A DNA stretch of 64,000 nucleotides. It comes from Pachyseris speciosa (taxonomy: Eukaryota > Cnidaria > Anthozoa > Scleractinia > Pachyseridae). The notes beneath the pieces were generated by a model. That model saw only the letters and a list, made by a program, of their open reading frames with translations, was not told the origin of the DNA and did not search any database. Position 1 is the stretch's first letter. Each line of letters opens with the position of its first letter. Both the position numbers and the translations under genes were made by a program. Of this stretch, positions 31,966-41,366 are shown piece after piece. The stretch is from the NCBI GenBank assembly GCA_016490735.1, contig JAEMWC010000031.1:182501-246500 (forward strand), written 5' to 3'.

Positions 31966-32862
31966 AGAAGAAACTGGCAACAGCAATTAGCAGATGAACT
32001 ACATAAACCCATAAAGCGTACCTTTACTCGACGGCGTGTTATTGTAAATCACATTGATGAAATAACGACTGCTGATTTAGTCGAAATGCAACAATTCAGT
32101 AAATGGAATAAAGGATTCAAATATCTGCTTATGGTGATCGATGTCTTCAGTAAATACGGTTGGATTATTCCATTGAAAAATAAACAAGGTGAGACTGTCA
32201 GAGAAGCGTTCCAAAGCATCTTCAAAGGAAGAAAACCAGAATATTTGTGGACTGATAAAGGATCAGAGTTCTAAAACAAAAATGTGAAAGACTTACTGAA
32301 TAAACATAACATAACACTGTGTTCAACAGAAAATGAAAAAATCTAGTGTGATTGAAAGATGGAACTTTACAATCAAAAACAAAATGTGGAAACAATTCAT
32401 TGTTCAAGGTAATACACAGTATTAGGATGTACTACCAAAAATATTGGAAAAGTATAATAACACGAAGCACTCAAGCATAAAAATGACGCCTATTGAAGCA
32501 TCAAAGAAAAAGAATGAAGGAACTGTTTATTTCAATTTACACGGTAACATAAAGCCATTGTCATCTAAACCAAAATTCAAAGTAGGTGAGAATATCAAAG
32601 AACAAAAGAAAGACTTTCGATAAAGGATACACTCCAAACTGGAAAGAAGAGGTGTTCAAAATTGATAATATTCAGTACACTAATCCAATCACTTACAAAA
32701 TAAAGGATCTCAATGATGAAGAGATACAAGGGAATTTCTATGAACCTGAATTGTTGAAAGCTAAACAAGATATATTCATAATTGAGAAAAAACAAGCTTT
32801 GGTAAAGTGGAGTGGTTATCCAGATAAATTAAACCCTGGATACCTCTGAAAGATGTTAAAAT
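31966..32862 (+). pseudogene. Polinton C: integrase with chromodomain
   Basis: LADELHKPIKRTFTRRRVIV, TADLVEMQQFSKWNKGFKYL (first Asp), VIDVFSKYGWIIPLKNK, YLWTDKGSEF (second Asp), ERWNFTIKNKMWKQF (Glu), KTFDKGYTPNWKEEVFKI and the chromodomain start KKQALVKWSGYPDKLNPGYL. Same type as B. Stops and shifts near 32,274 and 32,340. Confidence 0.8.
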
Positions 32863-32945
32863 GTGTAAGAGCGTTTTGAAAAATAAAAATCTGATAAATT
32901 TAAATTTAGTATCTAATCATATAAGTTGACATAAATATGTTGACA

Positions 32946-33187
32946 TATAGACAAGGTTAATTTGGGAACAGAAATCAACACAACTAAGTAATTAAGTGAA
33001 AATGTGGCTCAGCCAGGAGCCAGCCACATTTTCACTGCCAGTTGTGTTCATTTCTGTTCCCAAATTAACCTTGTCTGTTTGTATTTCTCAGAAATCCCTA
33101 ATGAATCGCCATCCAAATGGGAATAGGCTGGTGATCCTAAGTAATTAAGGCAATCAGTTGCTAATATATCCCCTCCCTACCTTACTT
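32946..33187 (+). repeat. SINE-a foldback: inverted head joined to a body copy
   Basis: AGACAAGGTTAATTTGGGAA (32,948 on) through GTGGCTCAGCC is the reverse complement of the following stretch to TTAACCTTGTCT (33,076), giving a 130-bp inverted pair. The SINE body then continues to CCCTCCCTACCTTACT (33,183). Two SINE-a copies in opposite orientation recombined or inserted head to head. Confidence 0.7.
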
Positions 33188-33189
33188 AT

Positions 33190-33190
33190 A

Positions 33191-33236
<46 letters not shown>
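33190..33236. repeat. (TA)n microsatellite
   Basis: Perfect (TA)n at the SINE 3' end. Confidence 0.95.
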
Positions 33237-33237
<1 letters not shown>

Positions 33238-33244
33238 CAGGTTC

Positions 33245-33330
33245 ATCAGTTGCCCTGATGAAGTCTTTTAATAAAGACGAAATATTGGTAAAGTCGTATT
33301 TTCCAGTTCTTGGCTATTATGTTAATTCGT
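33245..33330 (+). ncRNA. Candidate hammerhead ribozyme (PLE-derived)
   Basis: CTGATGA (33,261) and CGAAA (33,286) are the two conserved hammerhead core boxes. Between them GTCTTT-TAAT-AAAGAC forms a perfect 6-bp stem II with a 4-base loop. A GTC follows at 33,298, a possible cleavage triplet. PLE elements are known to carry hammerheads in their terminal repeats. Helix III is not obvious, so activity is uncertain. Confidence 0.5.
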
Positions 33331-33356
33331 CTGGAAACAACCACGACAGTATATAT

Positions 33357-33545
33357 AGGGAGGGGATATATTAGCAACTGATTGCCTTAATTACTTAGGA
33401 TCACCAGCCTATTCCCGTTTGGATGGCGATTCATTAGCGATTTCTGAGAAATACAATCAGACAAGGTTAATTTGGGAACAGAAATCATCAACTAAGTAAT
33501 TAAGTGAAAATGTGGCTCAGCCACAATATATCCCCTCCCTACCTT
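33357..33545 (-). repeat. SINE-a copy, body and tail
   Basis: Reverse orientation copy of the SINE body (same blocks as 3174-3310), ending at GTGGCTCAGCCACA near the tRNA head, then part of a second tail (ATATATCCCCTCCCTACC). Confidence 0.75.
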
Positions 33546-33711
33546 ACTGTACTTAATTAATTTCCAGGGGGATTTGGCCTTGCATCGCTGATCGATCGGG
33601 GAGTAGTGACGTGATCCTGGTTGCAGAAAATGTGTGAATATGTCTCCTAGGACCTTACCAGAAAAATAAGGCCACACTGTGTATGTGTTGTACAGTAAAA
33701 ACATGTGTCAA

Positions 33712-33865
33712 CCCAGTGTGGTTGGTTCAGTGGCCTAGTGGTTAAGGCATCCGACCGGTAATCTGGAGACCCAGGTTCGATTCCTGGCTGAGCCACATTT
33801 TCAACTAAATTACTTAGTTGATGATTTCTGTTCCCAAATTAACCTTGTCTATATATATATATACA
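33712..33865 (+). repeat. tRNA-headed SINE-a, most complete copy
   Basis: The head 33,714-33,798 has an A box (GGCCTAGTGGTTAAGGC), a B box (GGTTCGATTCC) inside a perfect 5-bp T stem (CCAGG/CCTGG), and ends CTGAGCCAC. A 6-bp acceptor-like pairing (GTGGTT / AGCCAC) is possible. The tail continues TTTCTGTTCCCAAATTAACC then (TA)n. It is a Pol III retroposon, not a functional tRNA: extra bases lie between acceptor and D arm. Confidence 0.75.
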
Positions 33866-33869
33866 TATA

Positions 33870-34013
33870 TATGGATCACAAGATACATGGTCTTCAGTTT
33901 CATCTCTAGATTCATCTCAAGATTCATTATCATCTTTCATTTCACAGGACAGCTACAATTATTCCGATAAAACATGGTCTCAATCTTCTTGGTCAAGTCA
34001 GGATTCAAAATAA
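33870..34013 (+). CDS. Polinton C: Ser-rich acidic peptide remnant
   Basis: Frame from 33,873 reads DTWSSVSSLDSSQDSLSSFI then SQDSYNYSDKTWSQSSW and ends SSQDSK-stop at 34,013. No ATG in this frame. The true start may have been lost to the adjacent SINE cluster. Repeated SQDS/SSQD units suggest a disordered, possibly phosphorylated protein. Confidence 0.4.
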   Translation, partial: YGSQDTWSSVSSLDSSQDSLSSFISQDSYNYSDKTWSQSSWSSQDSK

Positions 34014-34070
34014 AAATATATAGATTAATAGTATGGGCAAGAAGAATAAACAGAAGAATGTAATCTGTTT

Positions 34071-34118
34071 ATGGCATCAACTTATATTGAAACTCATAAA
34101 TCACATTTTAAAAACGAA
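34071..34118 (+). pseudogene. Polinton C: small gene interrupted by Polinton B (left part)
   Basis: Codons from ATG at 34,071 end with GAA at 34,116-34,118, the last bases of the target duplication AACGAA, exactly on a codon boundary. On the other side of B the frame resumes at 58,559 and stops at TAG 58,604. The right part is at 58,559-58,606. About 31 codons in all. Function unknown. Confidence 0.6.
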
Positions 34119-34300
34119 AGTAGTATAGTACTTGGGGGTACGAGCGCATTTTCAAAAAAGACTGTATTCCCGGAGAAAACGCTAATTTCGATAGTTTCAG
34201 CACCCAAAATCTTCAACCCCAAAAGTCCATACTACTCACCATTCGATGGAATTAACCCTATAACACCATAAAATAATATTCATTCTATAGTTAACCATTT
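34119..34300 (+). repeat. Left terminal inverted repeat of Polinton B
   Basis: 182 bp, matching the reverse complement of 58,371-58,552 at 180 positions. The two differences are near the inner end (AATAATATT vs AATCATACT). Integrase would act on the outer AGTAGT end. Confidence 0.95.
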
Positions 34301-34361
34301 AATTGTTTCAGTGCTTGTCTAAACTGTTTTTCCAGTGCTTGTTTTCCATATAAAATTAAAA

Positions 34362-34377
34362 TCTAATATAATATATG
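34362..34377 (+). promoter_or_regulatory. TCTA-type promoter overlapping start of VLTF3-like gene
   Basis: TCTAATATAATATATG: TCTA 13 nt before the ATG, TATA-like bases abutting the start codon. See the same arrangement at 39,457, 40,374, 41,348, 42,658, 43,241 and 45,568. Confidence 0.5.
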
Positions 34378-35107
34378 AGTTATTGTAATAAAGACATACA
34401 ATATTATTTAAAAGATGATTATATAAATTGTCCATTTTGTTATCAAAAAATAGGTGAACATAATAGTGTTATTGAAAAATGTTGTGAAAAACAATATCTT
34501 ATTAATGATGAAGTAATTGTTTGTAAGAACTGTGGTATAGGGGTGTGAATGATATATGAAATGAATCATATATGAACTGCGGAAATGAAATCAAATGAAG
34601 AATGATCCTCGCAGTTGTGAACGCAATTTATGCAATTGCGAAAAGAAGCCTGAAAAGAATTCAGGACTTCTTGAAGTCCTGAATTCTTTTCTTCATTTGA
34701 ACTGTGGTATAGTTCAAGGCTATCAAAATTTTGTTGAGTATGTTGATTTTCATAAAAATAAATTTAAAATGAAACGTAAATCAGTCTATTATCGGAAGTA
34801 TCATTTAATAAATAAAATAGACACCCTTTGTAGTAAAAATGGAAGACAATTGACTTTCATAAACAAGGATAAGATAATAAAGGTTTTTGAAGAGATAAAC
34901 AATGTATTACCACAACTGAAAGAAAATCGGAAAAGAATGGTAAATATTAATTTTATTCTAAAAAAAATATTCACGGTGATGAAATTGGATATTGGAGGTG
35001 ATATTAAAATCACTAAATCCAAAAAAACAATAGATGACTATGAACAATTTTGGAAAAAAATATTATCATTGTTTGGAGACAAAATCAATTTAATTCTTCA
35101 GAAGTGA
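34375..35107 (+). pseudogene. Polinton B: VLTF3-like zinc-ribbon factor, split by a repeat
   Basis: N-terminus MSYCNKDIQYYLKDDYINCP with NCPFC, KCC and VCKNCG zinc ligands. After the inserted repeat (34,541-34,712) the frame continues through MKRKSVYYRKYHLINKID, KDKIIKVFEEINNVLPQL, RMVNINFILKKIFTVMKL and KSKKTIDDYEQFWKKIL, ending at 35,107. Zinc ribbon followed by these helical blocks matches the VLTF3 (A2L-like) late transcription factors of poxviruses and other large DNA viruses (my motif reading). It is the first gene inside the left TIR, on the plus strand, convergent with the membrane protein gene. Confidence 0.6.
34541..34712 (+). mobile_element. Short non-autonomous repeat in the VLTF3-like gene
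   Basis: About 158 bp bounded by a 14-bp direct repeat GAACTGTGGTATAG (34,527-34,540 and 34,699-34,712). Inside are a 14-bp palindrome-type stem (AGGACTTC/GAAGTCCT) and the string TGATCCTCGCAGTTGTGAAC, which I recall as a very frequent repeat in coral and anemone DNA. Its removal restores the reading frame of the host gene. Confidence 0.7.
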
Positions 35108-35573
35108 AAAGTTTGTCGTATTTCAGTAAAAACTTGTCGATTATTGTTATAAAATCATCTTTATTAGTCATTGTTATCTGCATATGATTTGATTCATATT
35201 CTCCACTTCTTAACATATTTTTAATTGAATTTAACAGATGTTGGTATGTTTGAAATGCATACAAACATTGTTGTATTTTAAGATCCAGATTTTTATGTTT
35301 CATCCATCCTTGAATTAAAACTGCACCTGTTGATACAGCAACAATAGTAATTCCACCAGTGGCAATAGAAGCCGCCAAACCTCCAGATGCAAAAATAAAA
35401 GAAAGCGAATTTCCTGCTATTTTCCATTTTTTGAATCTTTTTACTGCTTGTTTGTATGCCCAACACTTCCTATGATACGTTTTATAATAACACTTTAATT
35501 CGTCAACTTGTTCTTTTGAAAGTTCGGCTGAAACATGGTTCCAGCCGAATATGCTTATACATTGGTTTGTCAT
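35085..35573 (-). CDS. Polinton B: small membrane protein, intact
   Basis: 162 residues. YYKTYHRKCWAYKQAVKRFK near residue 30, then two adjacent hydrophobic Gly-rich segments (GNSLSFIFASGGLAASIATG and GITIVAVSTGAVLI, about residues 50-85), then an amphipathic helical C-terminus (YAFQTYQHLLNSIKNMLRSG). Likely a membrane-anchored protein with a hairpin of two spans. The counterpart in A (16,404-16,945) is broken. Start codon in TATATATG. Function unknown; a virion membrane or lysis role is only a guess. Confidence 0.7.
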   Translation of the reverse strand: MTNQCISIFGWNHVSAELSKEQVDELKCYYKTYHRKCWAYKQAVKRFKKWKIAGNSLSFIFASGGLAASIATGGITIVAVSTGAVLIQGWMKHKNLDLKIQQCLYAFQTYQHLLNSIKNMLRSGEYESNHMQITMTNKDDFITIIDKFLLKYDKLFTSEELN

Positions 35574-35582
35574 ATATATCGT

Positions 35583-36008
35583 TTATATTATAATTCTTTT
35601 GGATAGACAATAAAATAATCCAGAAATCTGTCCACACAATGCAGATTTTTTCATTAGTCTCGGTGTAATATTTTCTGGAATGGTATAAGTATATCCTCGG
35701 TCTAATAAATAACGATCATAGAATCGTCCAAAAGCATCATGCATAATACTATGTGAGTGTAATATATTAATCCAACCAAGTGTTCTTTCCAAAAACCTTG
35801 TAATGCATCCATTTCCGGGACCAATAAGTCCTATTTCATAATCGTGTAAATACAAAATATTGTTAATTGAAAGTATTGATTTGAAATGTTTGAAATATAA
35901 ATATTGGTACACTAAAGCTGATTTCAAAATTACATCATTGACTTGGATATGTTGTTGTTTGGTTTGATCGAAAAGATGGCTCACGTATTTGATTATATCT
36001 TGTATCAT
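35583..36008 (-). CDS. Polinton B: unknown protein with HDA...YDRY block
   Basis: 141 residues, intact. The central region has EIGLIGPGNGCITRFLERTL and SHSIMHDAFGRFYDRYLLD. A GPG loop followed by an HD pair and tyrosines is vaguely like secreted phospholipase A2, but spacing differs and no Cys pairs are seen. I do not assign a function. No counterpart in A. Start codon in the context CTATTATATG. Confidence 0.6.
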   Translation of the reverse strand: MIQDIIKYVSHLFDQTKQQHIQVNDVILKSALVYQYLYFKHFKSILSINNILYLHDYEIGLIGPGNGCITRFLERTLGWINILHSHSIMHDAFGRFYDRYLLDRGYTYTIPENITPRLMKKSALCGQISGLFYCLSKRIII

Positions 36009-36024
36009 ATAATAGTTATTTATA

Positions 36025-38770
36025 TTAATTCATGACTACTTCTAATGTAAATGTGATGTCAAATGCTTTATCATTCGGATGTGAATAGTCAATTATTAAA
36101 TAGCCTCTCGATAATGATTTGTTGACGTTAACCGTTGTGATGTTTCTACTCAAAGAAGATTGTCTGTGTTCAAAGATAGTTGCTGGAAATGGTAATAATC
36201 CAGAGCCTTCATTCTTTTTCTTGAAGTGTAATATTCCGGGTTTTGTTCCTTGTATAATATACATTTCTTAATATAAAAGTTATTATTATGAATGACTAAA
36301 TATTCAGCGCCATTAATTAATACAGGCTTTAAAATATTCTTATTATGCCCTTGAGCGGCTTTAACAAAGCAGTTTAAATATTGTATTTGACCAATTATTC
36401 TATTCCCATTCAAATCCAAATTACCTCCTAATTTAGGTTGATAAAGAGAAAAACCACCTAAATCAAGAGCTGTTTCCATAATCACACCTGTAACGCTTGA
36501 ACGAAATAGATTTATACTATTATTATGAATTCTATAGCCATTTAAATTTAAATCACCACCAAGTTTAGCCTCACTTATGAGAAAGCTATTCATATTAATA
36601 TTATTTAACATTGTTAATTCACCGTTTTGACCATCAAATAAGTTTGCTGATTTATTTATCAAAGCGTGTCCGTTCAAATCTAAATCAGTCTGCATATGCA
36701 TTTTTTCATTTACTATTTTATAAGCTTCAACAAAGTCGTAAACACTAGATGAAACATCTGCGGCTTCTCCCTCAATACCATATACAACACAAGGAACATT
36801 GTATTTATTGGGATAAGTTGGGTTAGCATTAATATGAATCGTACAATACAAATATTCAGGTGGTGAACTTGCTGTCGGTTTTTCAATCCATAATAGATAT
36901 CTTGAATGATCTTCATTTCTATTATCAAACTTTCTCTCTACAGTTCTGTGAATTGTAATTCCGCCTGATGTATTGAATGTTACACTACTCAGATTCATTC
37001 CTTCATAATCAGGAAAGAGCCATTCTATGATAAAGGTGTATTTTCCATCTTTTATTGTATACATATTAAACCCAATTCTCGCTCTGAAGATATGATTAGC
37101 TTCTTTATTCAAGTCTACATTAATAACCTTTTTTGAAATTATATGTGGTGAACGAGATAAATTAGTGTAACCTTTAACAGTCAACCCGTATTCAGTACTT
37201 ATTTCATTCATCAAATATTTGAAAGCATTCTTGGGACGAGAAGCGGATGAAATGTGACTTTTGTCGACATACCCTTTTGTTGCCCCACTACTTAACGCTA
37301 CGGGGTCCTTTAAGTTTGCAAGCGTGTTGTTGTTCATGTCAATGTCGCCCGTCATTTACCCGCCAGAACGTTTGAGAAAAGGGGCCTGGTCAACATAAAT
37401 TTTGTTGGCAACATCTTTGTCAGCGGCCGGCGCCCCGACATTTTCGATTTTATGGTTAGCCATTGACAAATTTCCAAACATCGCAGTCGAACCGTCTCGT
37501 CGAAGAAAATACTCATCAGTGTACCTTTTTGTAACCGCATCGTCGGGTAGAGCAATATCAGTAATGGCATTGTTGTTCATATTCAAGTCTTTTTGAGCAA
37601 TCTCATCTAGTTTGGTTTGCAAACGTTGATCGACATATTTTTTATTAACGACGTTCTCAGCTGGCGTATTATTATCAACGTCTTTCAAGTCCTCGATTTC
37701 ATATCCGGCCATATTTAAATTTCCTAAAGCAGGTTGGCTACCATCTCTTGCCAGGCAGCTAGCAATTGAAGAATCAAGAAGGCTTTGATTTACACCATCG
37801 AGATCCCGTTTCGCGTAACCCATTCTGACGATAAGATTTTCTCCCATGTCCAAATTTCCAGTCATGCTAATTGAACCATCTTTTTTCACAAAAGCTAAAT
37901 GTTGCCCCCCAGATACATTATGATCCACATACTCCTTTGTTGCCAATTCATGCAATTCAGTTGGATTTGGAACGTTAATAATTTTATGGCTACTTTCCAT
38001 ATCAATATTACCTGTAAATATAACATTACCATTTTTTACCCCATAAACGGGATCGTGAACCAAATGAGATAATTGTGTATGAAATCCATAGGCCCCATAA
38101 ACAATGAGATGGGTTTCGGTGTTGGGTGCAGGAGATGAACTAGAAAGTTCCACTTGAATTAATGCTTGACCGCTTCCTGTTTTTCGATTTGAAAAAGTTT
38201 TTTTTATGTAACCATCAACATATTGTGTTCGAGAAAAAGCTTTTTGAAATGTCTGCCCGGCGACACGCATGTTAATCGTTGGAAGAGATAATTCGATTGT
38301 GGCTTGGTTGGGATCAGAAGGTGAGAAAAACTCACAAACAAAAGAGTATGTTCCGTTGCTTAGTGAAGAAACGTCAAAACGAATTTTAGATGTAAAGTCG
38401 CCACTTTGTTTAATCGAAAAGGAAAAGGCTGATTTATTTATTCGATAAGGTGATCTATTGAAATCTTTAATTTGTAGGCTTTCCATGTTCTGTATTACAG
38501 TAGACTTGGTTTCATCCTTTAATAAAAAAGAAAATGGGTTGAGTTGGGCACCTGAAGCAGATAAAACAATATCATTCACATAATCTCGTGTTGCACTGTC
38601 GTTATTATCAATCGGTGATGCCACTTCGTCAAACGTTTATTTTGGATGTCGTAATTTTGTCCACCACTGGTTAATTTGAAACCTATACCCGGGAGGCCTC
38701 TTTGACCTCTTTTTCCTGTACTTATATGACCGACATGATCCTGATTTGGTAAAAAGTTGAATATACCCAT
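36025..38770 (-). pseudogene. Polinton B: long fibre protein with phage-like repeats
   Basis: MGIFNFLPNQDHVGHISTGK at 38,770, a short Gly-X-Y remnant (GKRGQRGLPGIG), then about 850 codons. The shaft has repeated modules of the type DGSxxMTGNLDMxxxKIxNL...DAxxKxYVD (for example RDGSTAMFGNLSMANHKIEN) at least six times, then PKLGGDLNLNGYRI / PKLGGNLDLNGNRI modules. Breaks: a shift near 38,620, a TAA at 37,353-37,355 and a shift near 36,262, ending ITFTLEVVMN at 36,028. Likely a trimeric spike or fibre for attachment. A has the same gene with a longer collagen stalk. Confidence 0.75.
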
Positions 38771-38786
38771 ATAATATTAGATTAGA
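38768..38786 (-). promoter_or_regulatory. TCTAA promoter of the fibre gene
   Basis: On the minus strand TCTAATCTAATATTATATG, with two TCTA boxes before the ATG at 38,770. Confidence 0.5.
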
Positions 38787-39424
38787 TATTTCCATAAAAG
38801 TTTCTTTTCACTGTTTTCATTGGTTTGTCTACATAACAGAAAGAATATGGTTTTTTAGTTGCTTCAATATACTTTTGCTTATCGATTCCGAGTTCTTGGG
38901 AGATCAAGTTTCTTTCTCTTGATGAAGGAAAATCATAAAGGCAGAAATGGCTACAGTTTAACCTAATTGGTTTGGGGCATCCGTAGAATGACTGTGTGAG
39001 ATATATCACTGAGCAGTTTTTATGTCGTCCTTGAATAAAATAGTTTATAATTTGATCTTGTTTTTTTATCCGTTACAAAATTATCAAATACAACCAGACG
39101 TTGTAAATCAGTGTCTTGGATTTGTTCAATAGGTAAAATTTCATCTTGAGAACAAATTAAAACGGGATAACCAACTTGATTACTTATTTTATTCATCTTT
39201 TGTTGTAGAAATCGATATTTATCTTGATCAAGGTTCTTTGCATAAAGGTGTATTTGATCATAGTAAACAAGGGGCTCACAGATTGAATGGAGGAAAAGTG
39301 TAGTCTTCCCAGAGCCTGAATTTCCGGCTAACACCATTCTAAATGTATCTTTCGGCATATACGGATACAACTGTCTAAAAGACTTGTTTGAATCCTGAAA
39401 AATGTCATAATTTGGGATTTCGAT
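38782..39424 (-). pseudogene. Polinton B: packaging ATPase, start codon and frame lost
   Basis: Blocks: EIPNYDIF, YPYMPKDTFRMVLAGNSGSG with KTT (a good Walker A, about 39,330), YPVLICSQDEILPIEQI, RLVVFDNFVTDKK (Walker B, about 39,080), a one-base shift at an A run near 39,065, NYFIQGRHKNCSVIYLTQSF and the C-terminus VKRNFYGNI (38,782). The codon aligned with the ATG of A (MKIPNYE) is ATC here (39,424-39,422, context TATATC). The first ATG in frame (39,370) lies shortly before Walker A. A32/HerA-type DNA packaging motor. Confidence 0.8.
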
Positions 39425-39456
39425 ATAATAGTAGTTTAGATTAGGATAAGTTTTTA

Positions 39457-39475
39457 TCTAATATAATTGTATATG
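39457..39475 (+). promoter_or_regulatory. TCTA promoter of the core-like gene
   Basis: TCTAATATAATTGTATATG: TCTA 16 nt before the ATG at 39,473. Confidence 0.5.
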
Positions 39476-40349
39476 GATATAGAGCGAATGAAAAGGCTTC
39501 TTCAAAGTGGAATTGAAGCTGGAAATAAGACGAGAGAAGTTCGTGAGGTTATCAAGACTTTTGAAAACAAAAAACAGGATGCATATGATGAAACATCAGA
39601 ATTATTAAAACCTTCTATAGATGTTCAAAAGAGTGTGAAAGAAAGTGTCGACAAAAAACAGGATGAAGTTATTGAACAGTTGAAACAAAATCAAAAAGCA
39701 TTGGCATCCGGTTTTGAAGATCTTATGCTTTTGAATACATTGCCCACATCGGAACCTACGGAAACAACAAAATTACCAATAGACTACAAACCAAAAATGA
39801 TGTCTGATATTAATGATGAACAGAAAAAGAAATCACCTTATAAGTCAAATATTGATAAGGGTTTCACACTAGATGAGATTCAAACATTGATGAAATATAA
39901 GTTACCTCCTCCATCAGAAATACTTGATTCACACGTGGATGGAACAATAAATATTAATGACTATGATGAAATATTGGTATGTTAATTCAAAATATTGGAC
40001 GTCAAAAAGGTCAACTATCGAGTAGTAAAAAATTGAGGGATGATAATAAAGAAAAATATATGAATTAACACAAGACATCAAATTATTACAAAAGTACCGA
40101 AAAAGAATTGATCTTATTGAAGAAGGCTCAAAGACACTCGGTAAAGGTATTTACACACGGAGAAAAAGGAAAAAAACACAATATGGAGCTGGTGTTGTTT
40201 ATTATAATGATGTGGGAGACTTGCTTTCAAGACTTCAACTCCTTGGAGGATCTATTTTCGCAGGTAATAACAGTAATAATGTCAAAAATGAATTCGTGAA
40301 TATATTACATGTTTTAAAAAGATTGGGTATTTTGGAAATGAAGAGCTAA
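39473..40349 (+). pseudogene. Polinton B: core-like structural protein
   Basis: MDIERMKRLLQSGIEAGNKT, then a Lys/Glu/Gln-rich region with coiled-coil character (KKQDEVIEQLKQNQKALASG), FTLDEIQTLMKYKLPPPSEI, a shift near 39,985, then YRKRIDLIEEGSKTLGKGIY, TRRKRKKTQYGAGVVYY, DVGDLLSRLQLLGGSIFAGN and RLGILEMKS-stop. Divergent from the ATPase. The same gene occurs in A and D. A basic stretch and position suggest core or scaffold function. Confidence 0.6.
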
Positions 40350-40373
40350 ATGGGATAATAGAAAAGTATCTAC

Positions 40374-40387
40374 TCTAATAGTATATG
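40374..40387 (+). promoter_or_regulatory. TCTA promoter of the penton gene
   Basis: TCTAATAGTATATG: TCTA 11 nt before the ATG. Confidence 0.5.
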
Positions 40388-41133
40388 ACAGAAATATCAT
40401 TGCGATTTAACAGTAAAAATAGAGACAAAATAGGTGTTAGTGAAAGTCATGATTTTACTAAAAGGTTTAATATTCCTCTCAAATTATCAAATGAAATGAA
40501 GTATGACATTGCTGTAAAAACTATCAACATGACTTATAGTTGGTATAACATCAGACAATCTTTTGGAAACAATCAAATAAAATACAGTCACGACAAAGGC
40601 GCAAACTGGGAAACAATAACTTTTGTAGACGGAATGTATTCATATGATGATATAAATAATTACATTCACGAATATATGAGAAAACATAATCATTTACTTG
40701 TTGATGACCCGGATGATGCCAAAAAAAGTACGGCGTCAATATGTTTTTCGTTTTATCAACATATCGTATTTTGATTGAACTTGAATTCAGAAAACTTATC
40801 GGTTTTGAGCCAAAAATAGTTTCAGCCACAGAATATGGAACAAAATTACGCGATATAACGAGAGGGGTTGATGAAATTTATATTAACTGTGATAAGGTGA
40901 TAGACAGCATTGTTGATGGCAACAGCACGAGTACTATTGCAGTAATTCCAATAACAGATCTCATTAGAAGTTTGCCCTTTACTTACAAACCTCGTTTCCT
41001 TTCATGGAATCCTGTCTCAACACATACAATTAGTTCAATACATTTTTATGTCACTGATTCTTCTGGAGCTCCAGTTGATTTAAATGGTATAGATTGGTAT
41101 ATTGAGATATTCTTGAGAGGGACGGAATTATAA
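40385..41133 (+). pseudogene. Polinton B: penton (minor capsid) protein, one frameshift
   Basis: About 250 codons. MTEISLRFNSKNRDKIGVSE, INMTYSWYNIRQSFGNNQIK, WETITFVDGMYSYDDINNYI, a shift near 40,735, then FRKLIGFEPKIVSATEYGTK, DITRGVDEIYINCDKV, SLPFTYKPRFLSWNPVS and WYIEIFLRGTEL. Single jelly-roll vertex protein by family and context. It is followed 13 bp later by a small basic protein gene and the MCP. Confidence 0.75.
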
Positions 41134-41146
41134 AACCAAATAGTAT

Positions 41147-41360
41147 ATGAAACGATTTGAGTATAAAAAATTAGAAGAGAAATATACAGGAGGAGGAAAA
41201 AAAAAGGAAAAAGGGTGAAGGTATTATCAAAAGAGCTGAAAAAGTAAATACGAAAAATTCTACGAACCTTTATAAAGGTGGTGATAAAATAACTGAACTT
41301 TTAAGCAAAATGAAAAAACCTCCAATCTCTCTAAAACCTCACTTTAATCTAACCCATTAA
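41147..41360 (+). pseudogene. Polinton B: small basic protein before MCP
   Basis: MKRFEYKKLEEKYTGGGKKK, a one-base shift in the A/G run near 41,205, then IIKRAEKVNTKNSTNLYKGG and KKPPISLKPHFNLTH-stop. About 70 codons, very basic. Start in AGTATATG. The counterpart in A is at 20,812-21,114. It may bind DNA or be a capsid-associated peptide. Confidence 0.5.
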
Positions 41361-41366
41361 TATATG
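41348..41366 (+). promoter_or_regulatory. TCTA promoter of the MCP gene
   Basis: TCTAACCCATTAATATATG: TCTA 16 nt before the MCP start codon, overlapping the end of the preceding gene. Confidence 0.5.

Noticed and set aside
33712..33800. A functional tRNA gene
   Set aside because: A and B boxes and the T stem are good, but the D-arm region has extra bases and the element continues into a SINE body found in several copies nearby.
34071..34271. A 66-residue gene covering the left TIR
   Set aside because: The frame beyond 34,118 is TIR sequence and appears identically at the right end (58,621-58,400). Only the first 16 codons belong to a gene of C.
35583..36008. A second phospholipase A2
   Set aside because: The GPG and HDA blocks suggested it, but spacing and missing Cys residues do not fit, while a clear PLA2 block exists at 46,390-46,530.
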